The notes under the pieces: model-generated
What the model was told of the DNA's origin: nothing
Database searches by the model: none
What the model saw: only the letters and a program-made list of their open reading frames with translations
In this document: positions 41,763 to 49,847 of the stretch, piece by piece
Numbering within the stretch: position 1 is the stretch's first letter
How the letters are laid out: each line of letters begins with the position of its first letter
NCBI GenBank assembly: GCA_965208065.1
Contig: OZ242313.1
Coordinates: 310,001-374,000 of the forward strand
Source: Bin103 sp002238925
GTDB lineage: Bacteria > Spirochaetota > Spirochaetia > SZUA-6 > Bin103
Direction: 5' to 3'
Length of the DNA stretch: 64,000 nucleotides
Program-made: the position numbers and the translations under genes

Positions 41763-42784
41763 GCCTCCGCCATCACCAGGTCATGCACCCGGCGGTAGGC
41801 CGACGTGAACTCGGCGGAGTGCTCGACGCCCGCCACCCGGGGCCGCTCCAGGCCGATCGGCACCACCGCGCGCAGCCGCCCCGGACGCGCCGACAGCACC
41901 GCCACCCGGTCGGACAGCAGCACCGCATCGACGATGCTGTGGGTCACGAACAGCACCGTCTTGCGCGCCGCTTCCCAGATGCGCAGCAGCTCGAAGCGCA
42001 TCTGCTCGCGGGTGATCTCGTCCAGCGATGCGAACGGCTCATCCATCAGCAGCAGCGCCGGGTCGAGGGCCAGTGCGCGCGCCAGGCCGACGCGCTGTTG
42101 CATGCCGCGCGACAACTGGCCCGGGTAGTAGCCGGCGAACTCGGCCAGCCGCACCAGCTGAAGCAGTTCGGCGGGCGGCGTGGCGCCGGCCCGCTGCACG
42201 CGCCGGTTCACCGCCAACGGCAGCCGCACATTGTCCAGCACCGTGCGCCACGGCAGCAGCGCGGGTTCCTGAAACACGCAGCCGATCAACTTGCGGCGCT
42301 GCGCCTCGGCTGCACTGCGGTCGCCGATGCGCACGCTGCCCGAGGTGGGCTCGGCGAGCCCGCCCACAATTCGCAACAGCGTGGTCTTGCCGCAGCCGCT
42401 CGGTCCGAGCACGGACAGGAACTCGCCGGGGCGGATATCGACGGTAATTCCCCGCAGTGCCTCCAGCCCGGACTGCACCGAGCGCTTGCGGCCGCCGGGG
42501 CCGCGGGTTCCGGGAATGCCGGCAGAGTCCGGCGCGAGGAATGTGTCGGGCTGCGAACGCACGTCGTCTACCGGGAGCCGGTTGCCAGGCGTCCGACCGG
42601 GGCCGGCCGCGACGGCGGTACCCGGCGCGCTCCCGGCGGCGGGGGCGCCGGCTGCCCGTGCCGCGGGCGCGGCAACCGGCGGCACCGGGAACGTCTTGCT
42701 GACGTTGGCAATGGAGACTGAAGCGTACACAGGCAACGCGCCGGCCGGCGCTGGACCGGACGGGCATTCGATATTAAGATGCAA
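41756..42784 (-). CDS. ABC transporter ATPase (SsuB/TauB/ThiZ type) with N-terminal low-complexity insert
   Basis: 342 aa from ATG at 42784; GTG at 42730 is an alternative start that would leave room for a promoter. Walker A GPSGCGKTTLLR, Q-loop VFQEPALLPW, signature LSRGMQQRVGLARAL (Arg instead of Gly after Ser), Walker B LLLMDEPFASLDE and switch His FVTHSIVDAVLL. About 70 Ala/Pro/Gly-rich residues (about 38-105) interrupt the first strand region between SIANVSKTFPVPP and LEALRGITVDI, which SsuB-type ATPases do not have. Family members are about 260 aa. Confidence 0.9.
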   Translation of the reverse strand: MHLNIECPSGPAPAGALPVYASVSIANVSKTFPVPPVAAPAARAAGAPAAGSAPGTAVAAGPGRTPGNRLPVDDVRSQPDTFLAPDSAGIPGTRGPGGRKRSVQSGLEALRGITVDIRPGEFLSVLGPSGCGKTTLLRIVGGLAEPTSGSVRIGDRSAAEAQRRKLIGCVFQEPALLPWRTVLDNVRLPLAVNRRVQRAGATPPAELLQLVRLAEFAGYYPGQLSRGMQQRVGLARALALDPALLLMDEPFASLDEITREQMRFELLRIWEAARKTVLFVTHSIVDAVLLSDRVAVLSARPGRLRAVVPIGLERPRVAGVEHSAEFTSAYRRVHDLVMAEAC

Positions 42785-42795
42785 CCAAGTAGCTT

Positions 42796-43275
42796 ATGTC
42801 AACTCAACGTGACCTCGCTCAGGTCGACGATGTCGAACCGGGCGGCGACCCGGGGCTGGCTCCGGTTGCTCAGGCACTCGAAATCGTGGGCGACCGCTGG
42901 ACGGTGCTGATCCTGCTGGAACTTCTGCGCGGATTCCTGCGCTTCGCCGAACTGCGCCGGCGCGTGTTCGGAATTGCCCCCAACATCCTCTCGCATCGGC
43001 TCAAGCGGCTGCACCGGTACGGCATCGTGGAGCGCCGCTTCTACAGCGAGCACCCGCCGCGCGCCGAATACACTCTGACCCGGCGCGGCCACGAACTGGG
43101 GGTAGTCGCCGGCGCGCTCGCGGTGTGGGGCCGCAAGCACCTGTCCGACCGCGGCGCGCTGGTGCACGAGGCCTGCGGCACGCCGATCCGGGTGGGCTAC
43201 CTGTGCCCGGCGTGCGACCGCACGGTGCCCGGCGCCGGCGTTCGCTTGGTGGAGGGCTCACCGCCGGCCGGGTAG
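42796..43275 (+). CDS. HxlR-family winged-helix transcriptional regulator
   Basis: 159 aa. The HxlR winged helix is clear: ALEIVGDRWTVLILLELLRG, RFAELRRRVFGIAPNILSHR, then LKRLHRYGIVERRFYSEHPP and YTLTRRGHELG. The C-terminal part (RGALVHEACGTPIRVGYLCP) contains three cysteines, CxxxxxxxxxxCPAC-like, which could bind metal or sense redox. ATG at 42796 is only 11 bp from the divergent importer ATPase start, so it probably regulates that operon from overlapping promoters. Confidence 0.88.
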   Translation: MSTQRDLAQVDDVEPGGDPGLAPVAQALEIVGDRWTVLILLELLRGFLRFAELRRRVFGIAPNILSHRLKRLHRYGIVERRFYSEHPPRAEYTLTRRGHELGVVAGALAVWGRKHLSDRGALVHEACGTPIRVGYLCPACDRTVPGAGVRLVEGSPPAG

Positions 43276-43337
43276 CGGGCGCTTGCCCGGCGACGTGTCA
43301 CGGGCGCGGCGCCATGCCTGGCGTTGCCGGGCGCTGC

Positions 43338-44282
43338 CTACGCCGGCGGCGCCTGGAATTGCACCTTGGCCAGGTACACGCTGGTCTTGAGGTGCGAGCC
43401 GATGGCGCCTTTCATGCTGGCCAGGTAGTCGTCGGACGAGTAGTAGCTGATCCACAACAGCCCATCGTGCCACACCATGCCGGCGTAGCTGGTATCGCCG
43501 CCGGAGGGCAGGGTCAGGAACTCGGTCATGACCGCGGACTCGACGTCGAGCCAGCACAGGGCGGTACGCTGCCGGGGCTCGTAGAGACGCACCGCGGCCA
43601 CCGTTCGGCCATCCGGGAGGCGGTACAACGCGGGCCCGCCAATCCGGACGCCCAGATCGGTCCACGTCCAGGTGTCGTACGGCGGCGCCGCCCTCCCCAG
43701 CAGGGCGGTGCCGCCGTCGCAGCGCGTCAGGCTCACGCAGGTTGCATCGTCCAGGAACAGGAGATCGGACTCGTTGCAATGCGCCGCGCACACCCTCGGC
43801 TCGCCGTGCGGACGGTACTCGATGCCGTTGGTGCTCCGGTAGAACTGCAACAGGTGGTCCTTGGGCTCGTGGCGCCCGAAGCTGTAGGCAATGCCGCGGT
43901 GCCACACGGCACGCCACAGCCAGCTTCCGCGCGGGCCAACAAGATGATGATCCCCCCAGTCGCAGCCATCCTCCGACAGCCACCTCAGCGACTGACAGAC
44001 CGGCTTGAAGGCGGCCGCGTTCATCATCAGCCGGCCATCGGGGGTAATCGACAACTGCGGGTCGCGCAGATCCTGGAACGAGTCCGGACACGGTATCGAT
44101 GCAACCGAGTTCCAGTGGTCGCCGGCGGCGGACGCAATCACGCGCAAGGCACCGTCCAGCGACAGGTGCCCGGTACCCTCCCGGAACGCGCAGAACCAGC
44201 GGTCGCGGAACCGAATGAGATCGGTAAAGGAGTTGTACGCGGCCCTGCTCCAGATCTTCCGCACCTCGAGTCGTTCTATCAT
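43338..44282 (-). CDS. sialidase-like beta-propeller protein
   Basis: 314 aa, ATG at 44282 preceded by AGGGAGGGGG. Sialidase/neuraminidase-superfamily six-bladed propeller: NSFTDLIRFRDRWFCAFREG (Arg-rich first blade), DPQLSITPDGRLMM, SEDGCDWGDHHLVG (Asp-box-like), YRSTNGIEYRP, SYAGMVWHDGLLWISYYSSD. Arg and Tyr residues in places expected for an exo-alpha-sialidase are visible, but carbohydrate specificity cannot be fixed. No signal peptide was seen, so it may act in the cytoplasm or be misassigned as secreted. It diverges from the HIT gene across 45 bp. Confidence 0.75.
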   Translation of the reverse strand: MIERLEVRKIWSRAAYNSFTDLIRFRDRWFCAFREGTGHLSLDGALRVIASAAGDHWNSVASIPCPDSFQDLRDPQLSITPDGRLMMNAAAFKPVCQSLRWLSEDGCDWGDHHLVGPRGSWLWRAVWHRGIAYSFGRHEPKDHLLQFYRSTNGIEYRPHGEPRVCAAHCNESDLLFLDDATCVSLTRCDGGTALLGRAAPPYDTWTWTDLGVRIGGPALYRLPDGRTVAAVRLYEPRQRTALCWLDVESAVMTEFLTLPSGGDTSYAGMVWHDGLLWISYYSSDDYLASMKGAIGSHLKTSVYLAKVQFQAPPA

Positions 44283-44327
44283 CGTGTCCCCCTCCCTGAG
44301 TTCCCATACAGGTTACACTGTCCGCCC

Positions 44328-44726
44328 ATGGCAAGCGTCTTCACCAGAATCATCGCCGGCGAACTGCCGGCGCACTTCGTGTGGCAGGACGATTCGTGCG
44401 TCGCGTTCCTGTCGATAGAACCGCTGCGTCCCGGCCACACCCTGGTAGTGCCGCGCGCCGAGGTGGACCATTGGATCGACCTGGACAACGACACCGTTGC
44501 GGCGCTGATGCGGGTAGCGCGCATGATCGCCGGCGCGCAGCAGGAGATATACCGCCCCACCAAGGTGGGCTTGATGATCGCCGGCCTGGAGGTGCCGCAC
44601 GCGCACGTCCACGTGAGCCCGATCGACGGCATGCACGACCTGGACTTCGCCAACGCCGGCCCGTTCCCCGGCGACGAGGCGCTGGCGGCCGAGGCGGCGC
44701 GCATCCGCGCCGCGCTGGACTACTAG
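44328..44726 (+). CDS. HIT-family (histidine triad) hydrolase
   Basis: 132 aa from ATG at 44328. The histidine triad is HAHVHV in LEVPHAHVHVSPIDGM (about 95), with the N-terminal VFTRIIAGELPAHFVWQDDS and RPGHTLVVPRAEVDHWIDLD matching the Hint branch. It would hydrolyse nucleoside phosphoramidates or AMP adducts. It is followed immediately (1 bp) by npdG and then cofE, suggesting a small operon. Confidence 0.93.
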   Translation: MASVFTRIIAGELPAHFVWQDDSCVAFLSIEPLRPGHTLVVPRAEVDHWIDLDNDTVAALMRVARMIAGAQQEIYRPTKVGLMIAGLEVPHAHVHVSPIDGMHDLDFANAGPFPGDEALAAEAARIRAALDY

Positions 44727-44727
44727 C

Positions 44728-45417
44728 GTGGTGTCTGTGCCGCCGAATGCAAGGGAGTCTCGGCCGCGGGAAACCATCGCCATTCTCGGTGGCACCGGCG
44801 ACTTGGGCACCGGCCTGGCATGGCGCTGGTCACGGGCCGGCTACCCGGTGATGATCGGATCGCGCACGCTGGCCAAGGCAGAGACGGCGCTGGCCGGCCT
44901 GCGGGCGCGCCATCCCGATACCACCGCCGGCGCGGCCACCAACGCGGACGCCGCACGGGCCGCCGACATCGCCGTGCTCACCGTGCCGGCCGCGCACCAA
45001 ATCACTACCCTGGCGAGCGTGCAGACGAATCTGGCCGGCAAGATCGTGATCGACGTGACGGTTCCCCTGGTGCCGCCCAAGGTGGGCACGGTGCAACTCC
45101 CGGCCGAGGGATCTGCCGGCAAGCGCGCGCAGGGGTTTCTCGGCGACGGTGTGATGGTGGTGTCGGCGTTCCAGAACGTGGCGGCGCATCTGCTGCAACA
45201 GGAAGTCGGCATCGAGTGCGACGTGCTGGTGGCCGGCAACAAGAAGGCGGCGCGCGACAAGGTAATCGAACTGGTACAGGCCGCCGGCATGACCGGCTGG
45301 CACGCCGGACCTATCGACAACGCCGCCGCGGCGGAGGCGCTGACCAGCGTGCTCATTCAGATCAACCGCCGCCACCCGATCAGCCACGCCGGCATCAAGC
45401 TGGTGGGGCAAGGCTAG
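44728..45417 (+). CDS. npdG: NADPH-dependent F420 reductase (NpdG/Fno-like)
   Basis: 229 aa from GTG at 44728; several in-frame GTG codons follow, so the start is uncertain by up to five residues. The Rossmann motif IAILGGTGDLGTGLAWRWSR is followed by VMIGSRTLAKAETA, where Ser-Arg binds the NADP phosphate. The family signatures VVSAFQNVAAHLL and DVLVAGNKKAARDKV and the C-terminal LIQINRRHPISHAGIKLVG are typical of F420:NADP oxidoreductases. It moves hydride between NADPH and coenzyme F420. It lies 1 bp after the HIT gene and 10 bp before cofE. Confidence 0.9.
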   Translation: MVSVPPNARESRPRETIAILGGTGDLGTGLAWRWSRAGYPVMIGSRTLAKAETALAGLRARHPDTTAGAATNADAARAADIAVLTVPAAHQITTLASVQTNLAGKIVIDVTVPLVPPKVGTVQLPAEGSAGKRAQGFLGDGVMVVSAFQNVAAHLLQQEVGIECDVLVAGNKKAARDKVIELVQAAGMTGWHAGPIDNAAAAEALTSVLIQINRRHPISHAGIKLVGQG

Positions 45418-45427
45418 CGGCGGAGGC

Positions 45428-46213
45428 ATGGCTGAGGCGCGCCTCACCGTCACCGGGCTGCGCGGCATGCCGCTGGTGCAGGCGGGCGACGACCTCGCCG
45501 AGATCCTGGTGACGGCGCTGGCCGTGGCCCCCGTACCGCCGGTGGACGGCGATGTGCTCGTGGTTACCCAGAAGATCGTTTCCAAGGCGGAGGGCCGGCA
45601 GGTTGCGCTGGAACACGTCGAACCGTCGCCGGCCGCCATCGACCTGGCCGCCGAGACCGGCAAGGACCCGCGCCTGGTGCAACTGATCCTGGACCAATCC
45701 ACCGAGGTGGTGCGCAAGGCTCCCGGCGTGCTGATTACCCGCAACCGGCTCGGCCTGGTGTGCGCCAACGCCGGCATCGACCAGTCCAACCTCGATCACG
45801 GCGGCGCGGCCACCGCCCTGCTGCTGCCGGAAGCGCCGGATGCCACCGCCGCCCGCCTGCAGCGCGCCATCGCCGCCCGCACCGGCGCCCGCATCGGCGT
45901 GCTGATCTGCGACAGCAGCAACCGCCCGTGGCGGCTCGGCACCGTCGGCATCGCCATCGGCGCCGCCGGCCTCGCCGTGCTCGACGACCGCCGCGGCAGC
46001 CAAGACCTCTACGGCCGCGAGCTGCAGGCCACCCTGATCAACCGCGCCGACGCCATCGCCGCCGCCGCCGTCCTGATCATGGGCGAATCCACCGAGCGCA
46101 TCCCCGCCGCCCTGGTACAGGGCCTGCCACCACCGGCCGGCGCCCCCGCGCGGTCCCAACCGCACACCGCCGCCATCATCCCCCGCCCCCTCGAAACCGA
46201 CCTGTTCCGCTAA
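45428..46213 (+). CDS. cofE: coenzyme F420-0:L-glutamate ligase
   Basis: 261 aa from ATG at 45428. CofE adds glutamate residues to F420-0 with GTP. Characteristic segments are GLRGMPLVQAGDDLAEIL, VLVVTQKIVSKAEGR, VLITRNRLGLVCANAGIDQS, VLICDSSNRPWRLGTVGIAI and DLYGRELQATLINRADAIAA. All belong to the CofE fold. It lacks the C-terminal FMN-binding FbiB domain of actinobacteria. The other F420 biosynthesis genes (cofC, cofD, cofG/H) are not in the window. Confidence 0.94.
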   Translation: MAEARLTVTGLRGMPLVQAGDDLAEILVTALAVAPVPPVDGDVLVVTQKIVSKAEGRQVALEHVEPSPAAIDLAAETGKDPRLVQLILDQSTEVVRKAPGVLITRNRLGLVCANAGIDQSNLDHGGAATALLLPEAPDATAARLQRAIAARTGARIGVLICDSSNRPWRLGTVGIAIGAAGLAVLDDRRGSQDLYGRELQATLINRADAIAAAAVLIMGESTERIPAALVQGLPPPAGAPARSQPHTAAIIPRPLETDLFR

Positions 46214-46243
46214 CCGGAAGGCAGAACGCCGGCCCGCCCCGGC

Positions 46244-46447
46244 TCAGTCGAAGCTTTCGTTCAACTCCGCCAGGGCGCGCTGCAGATCCTTTATCCCCTC
46301 GTGGGTAATGCCCAGCCGTTCCTCTATGGCGCCGATTCGGTAGTCGGTGAATGCGGCGAAGATGGCCCGCAGCGCGACCCGCCGCGCGGTCGGGTCCTCC
46401 AGTTTCTTTGCGGCCTCTGCCTTGCGGGTGAGTTCGCTCAGTTCCAT
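46244..46447 (-). CDS. small hypothetical protein, 67 aa
   Basis: ATG at 46447 with a strong ribosome binding site (GGAGGGAGT). The product is helical and charged, MELSELTRKAEAAKKLEDPT then ARRVALRAIFAAFTDYRIGA, and ends RALAELNESFD. No membrane segment or signal is present. No family was recognised. The ribosome binding site and typical codon use make it a likely real gene. It converges with cofE and lies downstream of the epimerase-like gene. Confidence 0.6.
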   Translation of the reverse strand: MELSELTRKAEAAKKLEDPTARRVALRAIFAAFTDYRIGAIEERLGITHEGIKDLQRALAELNESFD

Positions 46448-46509
46448 ACTCCCTCCTGGTGGTTGTTGTTCTGATCGGTTGTTGTACTACCGGTACATAA
46501 TGGAACGTG

Positions 46510-47445
46510 TCAACACTGCGGCGCCGTGGCTCGCGCATGGGCGAGAAGATCGTCGGCGGTGGCGGGGAGGTCGAAGAGGGGGTGCCAGCCCCAGTCGCGG
46601 CGCGCGCTCGCGTCGGTGTAGACGGAGGGCTGCACGGACAGGATGCGGGTGGGCAGTTCGGCCGGCTCGAACCGGTACCGGAAGCCGGGCACCCGTTGCG
46701 CGGCCGCCTGCGCCAGGTCGCCGGCGCTGGCCGCGAAGCCGTGCAGGTTGTAGACGCGGCGGGTCAGCGGCTCGGCGGGCGCCGCCACCAGCTTCAGGAT
46801 GCCGACGGTCACGTCGCGCACGTAGATCACCGACACCGCGACTTCCGGCGCCACCGGGAAGGTGAACGGCTCGCCACGCGCGGCGGCGCCAAACACGTGC
46901 GAGGCGTAGGCGCTGACCGCGGCCGGAGGGGCAAACGGGGAAACCACGATCGGCAGGCGCACGGAGCGGAAGTCGAGGCCGCGGCTCAGGGCGAAGTAGG
47001 TGCCGACCCGCTCCACCGCCACCTTGGTGGCGCCGTAGATGTTGTCCGGCCATTGCGGGTGGTCCTCGGGCAGCGGGTCGGGCAGCGTGCCGCCGTAGGT
47101 CGCGGAGGTGCTGGGAAAGAAGAACCGCTGCACGCCGTGCTCCACCGCCAACTCCATGAGCGCCACGGCCGCGCTGGCATTCACCTCCCAGGCGCGCCGC
47201 GGATCGGCCGCCGACGACATCGACAGCAGCGACGCCAGGTGCAGGATGCACTCGGGCTGAAACTCGGCGAGCAGGCGCGCCAGGCTGGCGCGGTCGGTGG
47301 TGTCGACCTGCCGCCAGTTGCCTTCCTGGCCGCCTGGCGCCGGCGCCAGGTCGATGCCGAACGTTTCCTTGCCTCTGCTGCCAAGTTCATCCATAAGCTG
47401 GCGCGCGAGATTGCCCGCCGCGCCGGTAACCAGATAGCGTTGCAT
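46510..47445 (-). CDS. NAD-dependent epimerase/dehydratase (extended SDR)
   Basis: 311 aa from ATG at 47445. The Rossmann motif is YLVTGAAGNLARQLMDELGS. The catalytic Ser/Tyr/Lys triad is in FFFPSTSATYGG and NIYGATKVAVERVG (YxxxK). The C-terminal part (RVYNLHGFAASAGDLAQAAA) resembles the L-threonine-dehydrogenase-like and UDP-sugar epimerase branches of extended SDRs. The substrate is not clear from the sequence. It is separated from the next gene upstream by 107 bp. Confidence 0.88.
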   Translation of the reverse strand: MQRYLVTGAAGNLARQLMDELGSRGKETFGIDLAPAPGGQEGNWRQVDTTDRASLARLLAEFQPECILHLASLLSMSSAADPRRAWEVNASAAVALMELAVEHGVQRFFFPSTSATYGGTLPDPLPEDHPQWPDNIYGATKVAVERVGTYFALSRGLDFRSVRLPIVVSPFAPPAAVSAYASHVFGAAARGEPFTFPVAPEVAVSVIYVRDVTVGILKLVAAPAEPLTRRVYNLHGFAASAGDLAQAAAQRVPGFRYRFEPAELPTRILSVQPSVYTDASARRDWGWHPLFDLPATADDLLAHARATAPQC

Positions 47446-47552
47446 GATTCTGCGCGGCAGCATGCCACAGCGCCCCGAACCGGGTCACCCGCGGGATGAG
47501 GCGCGTGCCGGACGGGGTGACGCCCGTGCACCGGCTCGGTACCATCCCCGCC

Positions 47553-48089
47553 ATGGATGAACGCATTGCACAGTACGTCCGCGAAGCCGAGTCGTTCAAA
47601 CGCCGGCTCTCCCGGCAGGCGGCCAGCCTGGACGCCGCCAGGATGCAGTGGACCCCGCCCGGCATCGTCAACAGCATCGGTTGGCTGGTACGCCACTGTG
47701 CGGACGAGTTCTGGTTCTGTTTCGGGCAGCTGTCCGGCGCCCGCGTGCCGGTTAACCTGAACGCTTCCGGCTTTCCGGTGCCCGCGGAGGGGTTTCAGCC
47801 CGCAACCGGGCGTCCCTACCGCTGGGGCTTCCTTACCTTCGACTTCGACCGCTCCGCACCCGGTCCCGGGCCCACCGGGCCCGACCACGTCGCCTACCTC
47901 GACCGCGCCTGGCACGCGCTGCGCGGGTTCGTGGTGGATCACCACAACCAGTGGGCGGGGAAGCGCTACTACAACTGGAACGACCGCGAGTGCGCCGGCT
48001 GGTGGTTCCTGGACCACTTCCTGCTCGATACGGCCTCCCACACCGGCCAGGCCACCTACCTGCGCAAGCTGCTGGACACGCGCACCTGA
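47553..48089 (+). CDS. DinB-like / DUF664-type protein
   Basis: 178 aa from ATG at 47553. A four-helix DinB fold is suggested by WTPPGIVNSIGWLVRHCADE near the first metal His, and by HHNQW and WWFLDHFLLDTASHTGQATY near the C-terminus, where a His triad could bind zinc or nickel. Family members include thiol-dependent transferases and hydrolases, many of unknown role. The gene lies 13 bp before the P1 peptidase and may be co-transcribed. Confidence 0.75.
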   Translation: MDERIAQYVREAESFKRRLSRQAASLDAARMQWTPPGIVNSIGWLVRHCADEFWFCFGQLSGARVPVNLNASGFPVPAEGFQPATGRPYRWGFLTFDFDRSAPGPGPTGPDHVAYLDRAWHALRGFVVDHHNQWAGKRYYNWNDRECAGWWFLDHFLLDTASHTGQATYLRKLLDTRT

Positions 48090-48102
48090 CGCGACGGCGA
48101 TC

Positions 48103-49098
48103 GTGCCTGACGACCCGGCATCCACCCCCAGCGGTTTCCTGGTCGGCCACGCACAACACCGCGAATACCATACCGGCTGCACGGTGATCCTGTGCCCGCC
48201 CGGCACGGTGGCGGGGGTGGACGTGCGCGGGCCGGCGCCCGGCTCGCGGGAGACCGACCTGTTGGCGCCGGACAAGCCGATCGCCCGCCTGGACGCGCTG
48301 CTGTTCACCGGCGGCAGCGCATTCGGCCTGGCGGCCGCGGACGGGGTGATGCGCTTCCTTGCCGAAGCCGGGGCCGGGTTTCCGACACCGGTGAAGCCGA
48401 TCCCCCTGGTGGCGGCGAGCGTGATCTACGACTTGCTGCTGTCGGGCGGCGCGGCCTATCCCGACGCGGAACTGGGCTACGCCGCCTGCCGGGCGGCGCG
48501 CGCGCTGCCGCTGCCACCGGCCGCGCAGGGCAACGCCGGCGCCGGCGCCGGCGCCAGCGTCGGCAAGTGGGCCGGCCCGGCGGCCATGATGAAGGGCGGC
48601 ATCGGTTACGCCGAACGGCGGGCGGAGGATGCCCTGGTCGCGGCGCTGGCGGTGGTGAACTCGGTCGGGGACGTGGTTGCGGAAGACGGCGGCGTGCTGG
48701 CCGGCGCGCGCGACGCGGACGGCGGTTGGCTGGCGGCGGCCACGCCGGAACGCTGGCTGCCGCGCCGCGAGTTGTTTCCCGGTACCAACACCACCCTGGC
48801 CGCCGTGCTCACCGACGCCACCGTGAGCAAGCCGCAGGCCTCCCGGCTGGCGCAGCGCGCCCACGACGGCATCGCCCGCGCCGTGCTGCCCGCCCACACC
48901 GACCACGACGGCGACACCGCCTACGCCCTGGCCGCCGGCACCTGCGAGGCGCCATTCGACCTGGTCGGCGTGCAGGCGGTGGCCTGCGTCGGCGAGGCAA
49001 TCCGCAACGCCGTCCGCCACGCCGCCCCCGCCGCCGGCCTTCCGGGGTTGTGCAGCGGCACTACGGCACAGATGGAAACGCCGCGAGGACCCGGGTAA
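48103..49098 (+). CDS. P1 (DmpA/S58) family peptidase
   Basis: 331 aa, GTG start at 48103. P1 peptidases are N-terminal-nucleophile hydrolases that self-cleave. Signature segments are VAGVDVRGPAPGSRETDLLA, RLDALLFTGGSAFGLAAADG, GNAGAGAGASVGKWAGPAAM and the predicted self-cleavage site at PGTNTTLAAVLTDATVSK, where Thr would become the catalytic N-terminus. PAHTDHDGDTAYALAAG follows. Members act as D-aminopeptidases or beta-peptidyl aminopeptidases. Length is typical. Confidence 0.93.
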   Translation: MPDDPASTPSGFLVGHAQHREYHTGCTVILCPPGTVAGVDVRGPAPGSRETDLLAPDKPIARLDALLFTGGSAFGLAAADGVMRFLAEAGAGFPTPVKPIPLVAASVIYDLLLSGGAAYPDAELGYAACRAARALPLPPAAQGNAGAGAGASVGKWAGPAAMMKGGIGYAERRAEDALVAALAVVNSVGDVVAEDGGVLAGARDADGGWLAAATPERWLPRRELFPGTNTTLAAVLTDATVSKPQASRLAQRAHDGIARAVLPAHTDHDGDTAYALAAGTCEAPFDLVGVQAVACVGEAIRNAVRHAAPAAGLPGLCSGTTAQMETPRGPG

Positions 49099-49397
49099 CC
49101 CACGGCCCGATATCATGCGGTGGGCCAAAGAATGACGAGCGCTCATGGTAAGGATGGATGATGAGTGCAATGAGCTGACCAGCCTCGTTACATCGTCGGG
49201 TCCCAAGGGGTCGGATGGCCCCGGTTGCCACTTGCCGAGAGTACCTTCGGACCCGTATGGGGTGCGAGATTCGTGGAGACGTGAAACCAGACGACGGGCT
49301 GCTCCAACGCATGAAGGCCTTCACCGGGTCCATGCGTCCCCTGTCTGGTCGGTGTCACCCAACGGGCTATACTGCGCAGCATGGGAGGAACAGGACG
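49099..49397. other. intergenic region before the DUF6978 gene
   Basis: About 300 bp without a credible gene; the short open frames inside lack protein-like composition. A possible -10 box TATACT lies at 49368-49373, about 25 bp before the DUF6978 start, with no convincing -35. Confidence 0.4.
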
Positions 49398-49847
49398 ATG
49401 GCTGATTCAAGTCTCACGCAGAGCGAGGCCGACGCACTTGTCGCGATGGACAAACACCGGGTCGACGCACAGAGGTGGGACTACCCGGACAAGGGGGACA
49501 AGGTCACGATCCCTCTGGTTTCTACAGACCGGCGTGAGCGTTTCCTTCTTGACCTCCGACGGCATCGGATCGATTTCAAGAAAGGCACCTATCAGAACCG
49601 TGCCCGGCAGTCCGTGGTTCTTGCACGACTGGATTTCGGCGGCAGACCGCATCGCAATCCTGACGACCGCCGGATCGAATCTCCACATCTCCACCTTTAC
49701 CGGGAGGGATTTGGAGATAAGTGGGCGTTTCCGGTTCCGAACAACGAGTTCTTGGACATTACGGACGCTTGGCAGACGCTCCAAGACTTCATGAAGTTCT
49801 GCAACGTCGTCGACCCACCCCTTATACAGCAGAGGTTGTTCATATGA
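49398..49847 (+). CDS. DUF6978 family protein
   Basis: 149 aa from ATG at 49398, with GGAGG and AGGA just upstream; the open frame before it is not coding. Family pattern: LTQSEADALVAMDKH at the start, FLLDLRRHRIDFKKGTYQNR with RARQ, VLARLDFGGRPHRNPDDRRI, SPHLHLYREGFGDKWAFP and DFMKFCNVVDPPLIQQRLF. The function is unknown. Codon use is less GC-biased than in surrounding genes, a sign of acquisition. Its stop overlaps the start of the DUF1828 gene (ATGA), so the two act as a pair. Confidence 0.8.
   Translation: MADSSLTQSEADALVAMDKHRVDAQRWDYPDKGDKVTIPLVSTDRRERFLLDLRRHRIDFKKGTYQNRARQSVVLARLDFGGRPHRNPDDRRIESPHLHLYREGFGDKWAFPVPNNEFLDITDAWQTLQDFMKFCNVVDPPLIQQRLFI

Noticed and set aside
43276..43337. 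Short GC hairpins between HxlR and sialidase-like genes as a bidirectional terminator
   Set aside because: Stems of about five pairs without T-runs are expected by chance in such GC-rich DNA.
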